Assembly: GCF_040372165.1 (NCBI RefSeq)
Contig: NZ_BAABWG010000001.1
Location: 1 to 64,000 of the forward strand
DNA: 64,000 bases
Direction: 5' to 3'
DNA from: Hydrogenophaga sp040372165
GTDB taxonomy: Bacteria > Pseudomonadota > Gammaproteobacteria > Burkholderiales > Burkholderiaceae_C
Shown: one piece after another, positions 54,352-63,313 of the stretch
Position numbering within the stretch: the first letter of the stretch is position 1
Layout of the letters: the number at the start of each line of letters is the position of its first letter
Notes under the pieces: model-generated
Databases searched by the model: none
Told to the model about the DNA's origin: nothing
Seen by the model: only the letters and a program-made list of their open reading frames with translations
Program-made: the position numbers and the translations under genes

Positions 54352-54468
54352 TCGCCCGCCGGGGCGAGACCCGGCATGTGAATTTGGCGAAGCAAAAGAA
54401 AGTGAGTCGCCCTTAAGGCGAAACCCGGTATTCCACGTTGGCCAAGCCTCTAGGCTGGAGAAGACAGT

Positions 54469-55167
54469 ATGAGCCTCCTCGAACTCAAAAACATCAACCA
54501 ATACTACGGCGGCAGCCACATCCTCCGCAACGTGAACCTCAAGGCCGAAATGGGCAAGGTCACGGTGGTGCTGGGCCGCAACGGCGTGGGCAAAACCACC
54601 TTGCTCAAGTCGCTCATGGGCCTGGTGCCCATCAAGAGCGGTTCCATCGAGCTAGAAGGCCAATCCATCGAAAAGAAGAACCCCTACGAGCGGGCGCGCA
54701 GTGGCATTGGCTTTGTGCCGCAAGGCCGTGAGATCTTCGCGCGCCTGACCGTAGAGGAAAACCTGGAAATGGGGCTGGCCTACAAAAAGGGTGGCACGCC
54801 GATCCCATCGGAACTGTTTGAGTTGTTTCCTGTGCTCAAACAGATGCTGCATCGCCGAGGGGGCGATCTTTCAGGTGGTCAGCAACAGCAACTGGCCATT
54901 GCGCGAGCCCTGGCCGCGGGGCCCAAGCTGTTGGTTCTGGACGAACCCACCGAAGGCATTCAGCCCAACATCATCAAGGATATTGGCAAGGTGATTCGCA
55001 TGTTGGCCGATCGCGGCAACATGGGCATCTTGCTGGTGGAGCAGTACTACGACTTCGCCGAGGAGCTGGCCGACGAGTATGTGGTGATGGAGAGAGGTGA
55101 AGTCATCGCTGCAGGCCCTGGTACCGAGATGGCCGAGAAGGGGATCCGGCAGCTGGTGGCCATCTGA
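54469..55167 (+). CDS. urtE: Urea ABC transporter ATPase UrtE
   Basis: LivF-type ATPase of 232 residues. Walker A LGRNGVGKTTLLKSLMG, GGDLSGGQQQQLAIARAL signature and Walker B LLVLDEPTEGIQPNI are complete. It completes the urea transporter but is separated from urtD by about 600 bases of repeat DNA, unlike the contiguous urtABCDE usual in this group. Convergent with the receiver-TPR gene. Confidence 0.94.
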   Translation: MSLLELKNINQYYGGSHILRNVNLKAEMGKVTVVLGRNGVGKTTLLKSLMGLVPIKSGSIELEGQSIEKKNPYERARSGIGFVPQGREIFARLTVEENLEMGLAYKKGGTPIPSELFELFPVLKQMLHRRGGDLSGGQQQQLAIARALAAGPKLLVLDEPTEGIQPNIIKDIGKVIRMLADRGNMGILLVEQYYDFAEELADEYVVMERGEVIAAGPGTEMAEKGIRQLVAI

Positions 55168-55186
55168 TCTCTGGCGAAGGCGAGAC

Positions 55187-56923
55187 TCAACCCTGCGAGG
55201 CGCCCGTTGTGGCTGGCCACAGGCCGCCGTTTTGCGAGTCCGCTTCATCACGCGTGGCCAGCAGCCCTTTCCTGTTTGACGGCTTGTAGGAGGTGGGCAG
55301 GGAGATGCCCCCGGCGGATCGACCGGTGATGGGCAGGTCGCCCAGGCCAGCGTGCAGTTCGTTGGTTCGGTATTTTTCGCGCATGTCGTCGGCCTTTGCC
55401 TTGAGCGCGTCGTAGTTTTCGATGTCGTCCCTGTATCGGTCCAGGACTGACTGGGCGGACTCGATCAGCTTGGCGTTGCAGCTCCCTTTGCCCTGGGTGA
55501 GGAGTTTTTCGACGGCTGCCTGTGGCTTGCCGTCGAGGCAGAGCGTCATGGCTTCTTCAGACCACTTAGAGACGGCATCAAAGCCTTGCTGAATACGCTT
55601 GGCAAAGTCCTGTCGTTCGGCGACGGCGCAGCACAGGAGTTGGGTCAGTGCCTTGCTCGAAGCGAAGCGCAATCCCATGGTGTCGACGGCTGCCTCGACT
55701 TCGTACAGCTGGATGGACCGGATGGCCAGACGCGTCATCAGGGAAAGCAGGTTGCAGGCTGCTTCGAAGTCAAAAGCGGGATCCAGGACCTGTTTGTGCA
55801 GGAAGCGAATGTCGTCAAGCGCTCTCGCAATCTGGTGGTCCTGAATGGCCACCATCGTCTGGACGGTTTCGAGCAGACGTTTGGCCCGGTCCTTCTCAGG
55901 ATGGCGTTCGCAATAGTCACGCAACCCATCGCGGCACCGGTTGAGTCCCTTCGGTTCGTATGCATCCAGCTTGGAGAATGCGGCCAGCACCCAGGCCTGT
56001 GGGTCGAACAGTTTTGACTCCTGACCGATCTGGATGGCGCGTTCCAGCAGTTCGATGCCTTCCTCTCGCTCACCCACGTAGTAAGCCATCAATCCGTGCT
56101 TGAGCAGGCGGCTGACGGATGATGGGGTCAGCCGAGTCGACAGCTTGAACGTCTCCATGGCCTGGCGAAAATCGCCCATCTCGAACTGGGCCCGCGCCAT
56201 GATGTCGTAGGCGTCGCTATAGCCCGGCTGGGCGTCCACCAGCTTTTGCAGTGTAGAGACCGCCTTCTCAGGCTCGGCATTGGCCATCTGAACCCGCGCG
56301 ATACCCAGTCGCGCCCATGGCAAAGTCTTGGCATTGGCGACGGCTTCGTACAGGCTTTGCGCCTGTGCAAACTCACCGATGCGCAGCATCAGTTCAGCAC
56401 CGATTCTTGCCGCGTGGAGCCAGTAGGGCCCGCGTGCGTCAAAGCGTTGCTTGCACAGCCTGGCTGCCTCGCGGTAATTCTCACGGTCGATGGCATCGAA
56501 GATGTCATGCAGTGCGATCTTGCGATCCCTGGCCAGGGCGATGCGGTCGGTCAGTGCGGTCGAGGTATGGGGCTTGATGAGGTATGCGTCCAGTGCCGAT
56601 TCGGCTGCCTCTGCGACCTTGCTGTAGGTGGCCTGCGACGTGACAATCACAAAGATGGTGAAGAACGGAAGCATGCAGTTCTGGCGCAAGTCGTCCAGCA
56701 GCTCCTGACCCGTCGTGTCCTCGGCGTCAAAGTGCTGTTCGCACACCACCAGGTCGTAGGTGCCGAGCTCCAGTTTGAGTCGCGCATCCGACGGCCTGGA
56801 GCACTGCACGATCCTGCCGACACCGAACTCGCGCAAATGACTCACGATCAACCCCCGTGACTGTGCGTTTCCATCACAGACTAGGGCACTGGCTTCACGA
56901 ATCGACGGGTTACTTCCTGGCAT
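55187..56923 (-). CDS. Receiver-like domain fused to TPR repeats
   Basis: About residues 10-130 resemble a response-regulator receiver (ALVCDGNAQSRGLIVSHL, TIFVIVTSQATYS, DAYLIKPHT), with Asp17, the Thr position and Lys kept. At the phospho-acceptor place the sequence is DLVVCEQHF, so Glu62 replaces Asp. The rest (about 140-560) is helical with tetratricopeptide-type repeats, for example ARIGAELMLRIGEFAQAQSLYEAV and DIMARAQFEMGDFRQAMETF. The protein likely acts by protein contact and may be locked in an active-like state. ATG 56923 chosen; GTG 56965 would add 14 residues. It lies between urtE and ureD; function unknown. Confidence 0.75.
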   Translation of the reverse strand: MPGSNPSIREASALVCDGNAQSRGLIVSHLREFGVGRIVQCSRPSDARLKLELGTYDLVVCEQHFDAEDTTGQELLDDLRQNCMLPFFTIFVIVTSQATYSKVAEAAESALDAYLIKPHTSTALTDRIALARDRKIALHDIFDAIDRENYREAARLCKQRFDARGPYWLHAARIGAELMLRIGEFAQAQSLYEAVANAKTLPWARLGIARVQMANAEPEKAVSTLQKLVDAQPGYSDAYDIMARAQFEMGDFRQAMETFKLSTRLTPSSVSRLLKHGLMAYYVGEREEGIELLERAIQIGQESKLFDPQAWVLAAFSKLDAYEPKGLNRCRDGLRDYCERHPEKDRAKRLLETVQTMVAIQDHQIARALDDIRFLHKQVLDPAFDFEAACNLLSLMTRLAIRSIQLYEVEAAVDTMGLRFASSKALTQLLCCAVAERQDFAKRIQQGFDAVSKWSEEAMTLCLDGKPQAAVEKLLTQGKGSCNAKLIESAQSVLDRYRDDIENYDALKAKADDMREKYRTNELHAGLGDLPITGRSAGGISLPTSYKPSNRKGLLATRDEADSQNGGLWPATTGASQG

Positions 56924-57104
56924 CTTTTTGATCTTTTGGTAACGGCTGGTCCACTCAGCGAACACAGCCCGATGAAAACCTTAGATGCACATTGTGAAGA
57001 TGCATGCACGCAGTTCAAACCCTGAACAACGGCAGAAATGGCCGTCAGTTCAGCAGCTTTGATCAATGGCTGGACAAGGGGTGCGATTTGCCACCCCAGC
57101 GGGG

Positions 57105-57932
57105 TCAAACGTGCCAGATACGTGCCGAGGAGGCAGGCATATCCCAGGCTGCAGGGCGAAGCTGTGCCCACACCGCCTGGAAGTAGGCCATCAGGGGCTC
57201 AACCACAGGAGCCAGTGCCCGGATGACGATCATCTGTCCGTTGGGGCTGGTACAGCCGACCACGATGTCGGCGCTCGCCTGGACGCTTCGGGCAGCCTCG
57301 AGCAAGTGCTCCATGCGGTCCCGGCCCAAGGTACTGCCGCTGGCCAGCACCATGGTCCCCAGGCTGCGCTGACCGTTGAGGCCGACCGGAGAGTTGAGCA
57401 ACCTCGAATCGGTGGCATCCAGCCAGCCCTCTTCCAGCCACAGCTTGCCGAGCGACATCCGCTGGTGGAAACGACCTCGTTCATAAGCCTGACCCGCTGC
57501 CGGCAGACCGAGCGCTGTCACATCCCAGGCCATGATCTCGGCGCCTTCGGCCAGTTCGATCTCGAGATGGTTGTGGCCGAAACAGCCTGAGTACGCGATC
57601 GTCTCCAGCGGCAGCCATTCGAGGCGGGCCCTGTTCTCGACTTTCAGCCTGACCAGCTGTTGGCCGGGAACATTGTCCGAGGCATAAAAGCGAGTGGCAC
57701 CTGGCGTGCTGATGAAGGCGTGCGCCCCCTCGGCAACGCGCACAGCAACGTCGAGCGTGTCACCTTCGACTATCCCGCCAGGTGGGTGCACGATCACGTT
57801 GTGGCAGACAGCGGGGCCTTCGGGGAAGTGGCTTTTGAGCACCCGCAGCGGTCCATCGTGCGATGCTTGTACGTAAGTCTTGCCGCCGTCTTGGCGCAAA
57901 TAGTTCAGTTCCAGCTTGGCTTGCCAGGGCAT
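57105..57932 (-). CDS. ureD: Urease accessory protein UreD
   Basis: Chaperone that binds apo-urease in the UreDFG complex. LELNYLRQDGGKTYVQASHDGPLRVLKSHFPEG (quoted in part), HPPGGIVEGDTLDVAVRV, HAFISTPGATRFYAS and EWLPLETIAYSGCF are family motifs. 275 residues. It is 27 bases after the ABC permease gene on the same strand, so it is placed at the end of the transporter operon and about 14 kb from ureABCEFG. Confidence 0.93.
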   Translation of the reverse strand: MPWQAKLELNYLRQDGGKTYVQASHDGPLRVLKSHFPEGPAVCHNVIVHPPGGIVEGDTLDVAVRVAEGAHAFISTPGATRFYASDNVPGQQLVRLKVENRARLEWLPLETIAYSGCFGHNHLEIELAEGAEIMAWDVTALGLPAAGQAYERGRFHQRMSLGKLWLEEGWLDATDSRLLNSPVGLNGQRSLGTMVLASGSTLGRDRMEHLLEAARSVQASADIVVGCTSPNGQMIVIRALAPVVEPLMAYFQAVWAQLRPAAWDMPASSARIWHV

Positions 57933-57959
57933 CTGATGAGTGTAGCCTCGATCTGGGGG

Positions 57960-58727
57960 TCAATGCGCGTGCGCACCTCGGTGGGCCCAGCCGGTCATGC
58001 GCTTCTCAAGCAGGCTGAACAACTCGTACATGAGCATGGCCATCACACCCACCACAATCAGGCCAGAGAAGGCCAGGCCCATTTGCATGGACGATCCAGC
58101 GGAGATGAGCAGGTAGCCGATGCCTTCGTTGGAGGCGGTCATTTCGGAGACCGTGGTGCCCACAAAAGCCAATGTGATGGCAACCTTGAGCGACGCAAAG
58201 AAGTAGGGCATGGAACGCGGCAGCCCGATCTTGATGAGCACATCCCAGCGCTTGGCCCCCAGGACCCGCAGTACGTCTTCCAGTTCCGGCTCCAGGGTCG
58301 CAAGGCCGGTGGCTATGTTCACCATGATGGGGAAGAAGCTGATGAGAAAGGCGGTGAGGATGGCCGGCCCGATGCCGATGCCGAACCACACCACCAGAAT
58401 CGGGACAAAGGCAGCTTTGGGCAACGCGTTGAAGGCTGTCATGAGCGGGTAGATGGCAGCATAGGCCAGGCGTGAGCTGCCGATCAGGAAACCCAGCAAC
58501 ACACCGACGACGATGGCCAGACCAAATCCGGCCATGGTGACCCAGAAGGTGCGCCAGGCGTGACCGAGGATCACTTCCTTGAATTCCAGTGTCTGCTCCC
58601 AGATGCGGGAAGGACTGGGGAAGATGAACTCGGAGACGCCAAAGCCTCGGGTGATGGCCTCCCAGATCAGGATCACCAAGGCCAGCAGCAAGAAGGGCGA
58701 CCAACGCTCAAGTGTTCTGGATGTCAT
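57960..58727 (-). CDS. ABC transporter permease (NitT/TauT type)
   Basis: An inner-membrane permease of 255 residues with about six helices. The EAA loop reads EDVLRVLGAKRWDVLIKIGLP, and NALPKAAFVPILVVWFGIG is typical of the SsuC/TauC/ThiX group. ATG 58727 overlaps the ATPase stop (ATGA). Substrate is set by the binding protein encoded first in the operon. Confidence 0.9.
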   Translation of the reverse strand: MTSRTLERWSPFLLLALVILIWEAITRGFGVSEFIFPSPSRIWEQTLEFKEVILGHAWRTFWVTMAGFGLAIVVGVLLGFLIGSSRLAYAAIYPLMTAFNALPKAAFVPILVVWFGIGIGPAILTAFLISFFPIMVNIATGLATLEPELEDVLRVLGAKRWDVLIKIGLPRSMPYFFASLKVAITLAFVGTTVSEMTASNEGIGYLLISAGSSMQMGLAFSGLIVVGVMAMLMYELFSLLEKRMTGWAHRGAHAH

Positions 58728-59554
58728 GGCTGTGTTTGCACCTGAGGTGATCGCAGCGCGCCGATGTGTCCGCGCAGTTCGTGAACGATGTCTGCGAACT
58801 CGGGTGTGTAGGTCACCTCCAGTTCGCGTGTGCGGGCAATGGGGATGTCCCGTTGCACCACGAATCGGCCAGGGCTCTTGCTCATGCAGTAGACCGTGTC
58901 GGCCAGAAAGACCGATTCGCGCAGGTCGTGCGTGACCAGCACAACGTTGAAACGTTGCGCCTCCCACAGGTCGCGCAGGGTGCACCAGAGCTCTTCTCGG
59001 GTGAAGGCGTCCAGCGCGCCGAAGGGTTCATCGAGCAGTAGCATCTTGGGCTCGTGGATGAGGGCGCGGCAAATGCTGGCGCGCTGTTGCATGCCGCCAG
59101 ACAATTCCCAGGGGTACTTGCCACCCATGCCGCCGAGGCCCACCCGTTCGAGCAGGGCCAGTGCGCGTTGCTCGAACTCCTTGCGCCGGTCTTTGAACTG
59201 GCGCCGATACGGCTCAACGATCTCCAGTGGCAGCAAGACGTTGTCGAGCGTGGTGCGCCACGGCAAAAGCGAAGGCGCCTGAAACGCCATGCCGGAAATC
59301 TTCAGCGGGCCGTCGACCGGCTGCCCATCGATCAGGATGCGCCCCTTGGTGGGCTTGCGCAGGCCTGTGGTCAGTTTCATGAAGGTGGACTTGCCGCAGC
59401 CCGAAGGACCGACGATGGCAACAAAGGCTCCCTGATCCACTTTCAAGTGGATGTCTTCAACAGCGAATTGCCCCTGTGCTGTCAACGCGTCGCTGTAGGC
59501 CAGCCAGACGCCGTCGAAGTCGATAAAGGGCGCCTGGGCGGTGGGCTGGGTCAT
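58724..59554 (-). CDS. ABC transporter ATPase (NitT/TauT type)
   Basis: Walker A VGPSGCGKSTFMKLTTG, signature LSGGMQQRASICRAL and Walker B LLLDEPFGALD are intact; VLVTHDLRESVFLADTV carries the H-loop. 276 residues. It lies between the binding-protein gene (4-base gap) and the permease gene (overlap). Confidence 0.93.
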   Translation of the reverse strand: MTQPTAQAPFIDFDGVWLAYSDALTAQGQFAVEDIHLKVDQGAFVAIVGPSGCGKSTFMKLTTGLRKPTKGRILIDGQPVDGPLKISGMAFQAPSLLPWRTTLDNVLLPLEIVEPYRRQFKDRRKEFEQRALALLERVGLGGMGGKYPWELSGGMQQRASICRALIHEPKMLLLDEPFGALDAFTREELWCTLRDLWEAQRFNVVLVTHDLRESVFLADTVYCMSKSPGRFVVQRDIPIARTRELEVTYTPEFADIVHELRGHIGALRSPQVQTQP

Positions 59555-59558
59555 CGCG

Positions 59559-60596
59559 TCATTTCGCCTTGGGCAGAATGTCCAGCACCGATTTCTCGGG
59601 CAGGAATGAGCCGTTCCAGACAGCCTTGGGATCGATGCGCGTCTTGGTGCCGTAGGCGTCCGACACCTGCGAGGCCATCAGTGCGAGGCGAGCGGCATCC
59701 ACATGCCCAAACCCTTCCTTGCGCGCATCAGGGCTGGCCACCACCGAATCGATGGCCAGTTGAAGCCGGCGTGTTTCCAGCGTGGTGTTGATGATGCCGT
59801 CTCTGGCCTTGATGGCCTTGACGCCTTCACCCGGGTTGGCGATCACCTCCCTGGCGCCTTTGCTGAACGCAGCCAGAAATGCTTTGATGGCGTCAGGGTT
59901 CTCGGCAATCAGCTTGGGGCTGGCGATGATGGCATTGCCGTAGAGCTTCACGCCGTTGTCGGCATAGGGCATGACGACAATGTCGTCAGGCTTCACGCCG
60001 CGGGCTTCCAGGTTGAGCAGGGACGTGAAGGAAAAGCCGGTGATGGCATCCACGTCTCCTCGCACCAGCATGGTCTCGCGCAATGGCGGGTCCATGGATG
60101 TCCAGGTGACCTTGGTGACCTTGTTGGCTTTCTGGAAGATCGGGAAGGCTTTGCGGCCGGCATCAAACACTGGTGCGCCCAGCTTCTTGCCTTCCAGATC
60201 TGCGGGTGCCTTGATGCCGCTTTTCTTGAGCGCAAACACCGCTGCTGGCGTATTGTTGTAGACCATCATGACGGCCACCGGCTTGTTCGGTGCGTCAGGG
60301 TTGTTGGCGTGAAACTCCATCAAGGCTGCGAGGTCGGCAAAGCCCATGTCATAGGTGCCCGATGCCACGCGCGTCACGGCGCCGCCTGATCCGTTGCCCG
60401 AGTCCACGGTCACGTCGAGGCCGGCCGCTTTGAAGTAGCCGTTGGCTTCAGGGAGCAGGAAGAGGGCGGAGGGACCTTCAAACCGCCAGTCGAGCTGAAA
60501 CTTGATGGGCGTTTCGGCGTGGGCCTTGGCAAATGCCAGCGTGGCGGTGACAGCGATAGCGGACGAGATGACTTGGCGCCTGAGCATGGGAAACAT
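59559..60596 (-). CDS. ABC transporter substrate-binding protein (NMT1/THI5-like)
   Basis: Periplasmic binding protein with a signal peptide (MFPMLRRQVISSAIAVTATL, cleavage after KAHA). The mature part begins ETPIKFQLDWRFEGPSALFL and holds ASGTYDMGFADLAALM, typical of the NMT1/ThiY-like group that binds pyrimidine, taurine, nitrate or related nitrogen compounds. The ligand is not decided by motifs. GGAGG nine bases before ATG 60596 supports this start; 60587 is possible. First gene of an operon ending in ureD, under a sigma-54-type promoter. Confidence 0.88.
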   Translation of the reverse strand: MFPMLRRQVISSAIAVTATLAFAKAHAETPIKFQLDWRFEGPSALFLLPEANGYFKAAGLDVTVDSGNGSGGAVTRVASGTYDMGFADLAALMEFHANNPDAPNKPVAVMMVYNNTPAAVFALKKSGIKAPADLEGKKLGAPVFDAGRKAFPIFQKANKVTKVTWTSMDPPLRETMLVRGDVDAITGFSFTSLLNLEARGVKPDDIVVMPYADNGVKLYGNAIIASPKLIAENPDAIKAFLAAFSKGAREVIANPGEGVKAIKARDGIINTTLETRRLQLAIDSVVASPDARKEGFGHVDAARLALMASQVSDAYGTKTRIDPKAVWNGSFLPEKSVLDILPKAK

Positions 60597-60641
60597 GGGG
60601 AAGTGCCTCCAGAGGGGGTAAGTGGACAATCCCTGGTCTTC

Positions 60642-60657
60642 AGCAAATTCGGTGCCA
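60642..60657 (-). promoter_or_regulatory. Sigma-54 (-24/-12) promoter of the ABC-ureD operon
   Basis: On the minus strand the sequence TGGCACCGAATTTGCT fits TGGCAC-N5-TTGC[A/T] without a mismatch. It ends 46 bases before the binding-protein start; transcription would begin near 60632. Confidence 0.85.
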
Positions 60658-60691
60658 GTCCGTGGAATGGGCATACGCCTGATCCGGGCGC

Positions 60692-60714
60692 TGGTGCAGT
60701 GGTTGGTGCACCAT
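60692..60714 (-). promoter_or_regulatory. NtrC-like binding region upstream of the sigma-54 promoter
   Basis: On the minus strand a TGGTGCACCA palindrome overlaps TGCACCAACCACTGCA, close to the NtrC consensus TGCACC-N5-GGTGCA but with a shorter spacer and one weak half. It lies about 35-60 bases upstream of the -24 box, a common enhancer position. Confidence 0.45.
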
Positions 60715-60756
60715 CGAGGTGCGAACTGCCGCCACAGTGGATTTCCGTGGGCCAAT

Positions 60757-60784
60757 GAAAAAGGGGACGCTGCTGCGTCCCCTT
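60757..60784 (-). terminator. Rho-independent terminator of maeB
   Basis: The stem GGGGACGC / GCGTCCCC with a four-base loop is followed on the minus strand by TTTTTC. It lies just past the maeB stop. Confidence 0.88.
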
Positions 60785-60811
60785 CCTTGCCTGGATGACG
60801 GTGATCTTGGC

Positions 60812-63172
60812 TCAGCGTCGCTGGCATGCGGCCGCGTGGGCCGTCATGTTCAGCACACGGCGCATGGAGGCAGCCGGTGTGAGGATGTAGGCCGACGCCG
60901 CCACGCCCATCAGGACTGGCCCCACGGTCACGCCGCCACTGGACGTGGTCTTGAGCACGTTGTAGAGGATGTTGGCCGAGTCCAGGTTAGGGCAGATCAG
61001 GATGTTGGCCGAGCCACTGAGCGTGGTGTCTGCCAGGTATGCGGTGCGAATTTCCGGTTGCAGGGCAGCGTCGCCGTGCAGTTCGCCATCGCATTCGATA
61101 TCGGGGTGCTGCGCCACGAAGATGTCGCGTGCCTGGCGCATCTTCTTGGCTGATGCGCGCTTGGAGGTGCCAAAGCTGGAGTGCGAGAGGAAAGCGACCT
61201 TGGGTGGCAGGCCAAAGCGCTGCACTTCCTGGGCCGCCATCCAGGCGATCTCTGCCAGCTGCTCCGCGCTGGGATCTTCGTTGACGTAGGTGTCGGCAAT
61301 GAAGATGGGGCCAAGGTCGGTCATCAGGGCATTGAGGCAGGCGTAGTTGGTCACGCCCGGCTTTTTGCCCAGGATGCTGTCGATGCGTTCGAGGTGGGTC
61401 ACGAAGTTGCCCACCAGGCCACAGATCACCGCGTCAGCGTCGCCGAGCGAAACCATGAGCGAACCGATGATGGTGTTCGAGCGGCGCACCGCCGCCTTGG
61501 CGACCTGAGGCGTGGCACCATTGCGGCCCATGAGCTTGTGGTAATGCTCCCAGTACTGGCGGAAACGCTCGTCCATTTCGGGGTTCACGTTCTCCACGTC
61601 TACGCCCAGCTTCATGCGCAGGCCAGCTTTCTTGATGCGTGCCTCGATCACCGCCGGGCGGCCGATCAGGATGGGCGTGGCCAGTCGCTCGTCGATGGCC
61701 ATCTGGGCGGCGCGCAAGGCACGTTCGTCTTCGCCATCGGCGAACGCGACGCGTTTGCTTTCAGGTGCAATGGCTTTGGCCGCGTTGAAGATGGGCCTCA
61801 TCATGATGCCGGTTCGGCTCACAAACTGCCCCAGGCTGTCGACATAGGCTTCCATGTCCTGAATAGGACGTGTGGCCACACCGGAAGCCTCCGCAGCCTT
61901 GGCAACAGCCGGCGCGATTTTGAGAATCAGGCGCGAGTCGAACGGCTTGGGGATGATGTAGTCAGGGCCGAAGTTCAGATCCTGCCCGGCGTAGGCTGCA
62001 GCCACTTCATCGCTGGTCTCGGACTTGGCCATGTCGGCGATTTCGCGCACGCAGGCCAGCTTCATTTCCTCGGTGATCTTGGTCGCGCCACAGTCGAGTG
62101 CGCCGCGGAAGATGTAGGGAAAGCAGAGAACGTTGTTGACCTGGTTCGGGTAGTCCGAGCGGCCGGTGGCGATGATGCAGTCGGGGCGCACTTCCTTGGC
62201 CAGTTCCGGGCGAATCTCCGGCTCGGGGTTGGCCAATGCCAGGATGATGGGCTGCGTGCCCATGGTCTTGACCATGTCCTGGGTGAGTAAGCCGGCAGCG
62301 GAGCAGCCGAGGAACACGTCGGCCTCGCGGCAGGCGTCGGCCAGCGTGCGGGCATCGGTGGTCTGGCAGTAGCGTTGCTTGGACTCGTCGAGCTTGCCGG
62401 CTTTGGCGTCTTCACGCTCGTTCTGGATCACGCCTTTGGAGTCGCACACCAGAATGTTTTTCGGGTCCACGCCCAGACCGACCATCAGGTCCAGGCAGGC
62501 GATGGCCGCTGCACCTGCGCCGGAGACCGCAACCTTCACGCGGGCAATGTCCTTGCCAACCAGCTCCAGGCCGTTGAGCAATGCTGCGCCAGAGATGATG
62601 GCGGTACCGTGCTGGTCGTCGTGGAAGACTGGAATCTTCATGCGGTCGCGCAGCTTGCGCTCGATCGTGAAGCACTCGGGCGCCTTGATGTCTTCGAGGT
62701 TGACACCACCCAGGGTGGGCTCGAGCGCCGCGATGATCTCGACGAGCTTGTCGGGGTCGCGTTCAGCCAGCTCGATGTCGAACACGTCGATGCCGGCAAA
62801 TTTCTTGAACAGGCAGCCTTTGCCTTCCATCACCGGCTTGCCCGCCAGAGGGCCGATATCGCCCAGACCCAAGACGGCGGTTCCGTTGGTGATCACGCCC
62901 ACCAGATTACTGCGGCTGGTGTACTCGGCGGCCAGAGAGGGGTCTTGCTGGATGGCCAGGCACGGATAGGCCACGCCGGGCGAGTACGCCAGGGACAAAT
63001 CGCGCTGATTGGACAGCGGCTTGGTCGGGACGACTGCGATCTTGCCTTTGTTGGGGGTGCGATGGTAGTCAAGCGCAGCGTCGCGCAGCGCGATTTCTTG
63101 AGGGGTCATGGAATCTCCGGCGTCCAGTGGCGATGCTGGCGCATTTTGTGGTGTTTTTTCGGTCGTGGCCAT
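60812..63172 (-). CDS. maeB: NADP-dependent malic enzyme with C-terminal phosphotransacetylase-like domain
   Basis: Oxidative decarboxylation of malate to pyruvate in the cytosol. The malic part (to about residue 430) has LAYSPGVAYPC, NGTAVLGLGDIGPLAGKPVMEGKG, FHDDQHGTAIISGAALLNG and the nucleotide motif SGAGAAAIACLDLMV. From about residue 455 a phosphate acetyltransferase-like domain follows (FADGEDERALRAAQMAIDE, ILICPNLDSANILYNVLK), which in this family is regulatory and binds acetyl-CoA. 786 residues, normal for MaeB. Single gene with its own terminator. Confidence 0.95.
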   Translation of the reverse strand: MATTEKTPQNAPASPLDAGDSMTPQEIALRDAALDYHRTPNKGKIAVVPTKPLSNQRDLSLAYSPGVAYPCLAIQQDPSLAAEYTSRSNLVGVITNGTAVLGLGDIGPLAGKPVMEGKGCLFKKFAGIDVFDIELAERDPDKLVEIIAALEPTLGGVNLEDIKAPECFTIERKLRDRMKIPVFHDDQHGTAIISGAALLNGLELVGKDIARVKVAVSGAGAAAIACLDLMVGLGVDPKNILVCDSKGVIQNEREDAKAGKLDESKQRYCQTTDARTLADACREADVFLGCSAAGLLTQDMVKTMGTQPIILALANPEPEIRPELAKEVRPDCIIATGRSDYPNQVNNVLCFPYIFRGALDCGATKITEEMKLACVREIADMAKSETSDEVAAAYAGQDLNFGPDYIIPKPFDSRLILKIAPAVAKAAEASGVATRPIQDMEAYVDSLGQFVSRTGIMMRPIFNAAKAIAPESKRVAFADGEDERALRAAQMAIDERLATPILIGRPAVIEARIKKAGLRMKLGVDVENVNPEMDERFRQYWEHYHKLMGRNGATPQVAKAAVRRSNTIIGSLMVSLGDADAVICGLVGNFVTHLERIDSILGKKPGVTNYACLNALMTDLGPIFIADTYVNEDPSAEQLAEIAWMAAQEVQRFGLPPKVAFLSHSSFGTSKRASAKKMRQARDIFVAQHPDIECDGELHGDAALQPEIRTAYLADTTLSGSANILICPNLDSANILYNVLKTTSSGGVTVGPVLMGVAASAYILTPAASMRRVLNMTAHAAACQRR

Positions 63173-63313
63173 CCCGGCCCTGGCCCTCTATTCTGACACG
63201 CTGACAGATGCTTTGCTGCGCTGCACAGCAAGGATTGACGCGGGTTTCAACGCATGATTCCCTATTTCGCGAAGTGGAAACCGGGTGGATTGTGGCCTTG
63301 GAGCAGAGGTCCC

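Larger units (their letters stand above)
53869..54468. other. Non-coding spacer between urtD and urtE
   Basis: No gene is supported. It contains the urtD terminator, the large palindrome (53920-54351) and, to its right, a partial extra copy of the end motif (TTTGGCGAAGCAAAAGAAAG near 54383). A promoter for urtE may lie at its right end but none is clear. Confidence 0.7.

Noticed and set aside
61181..62290. 369-residue plus-strand frame within maeB
   Set aside because: Antisense to conserved malic enzyme and phosphotransacetylase motifs.
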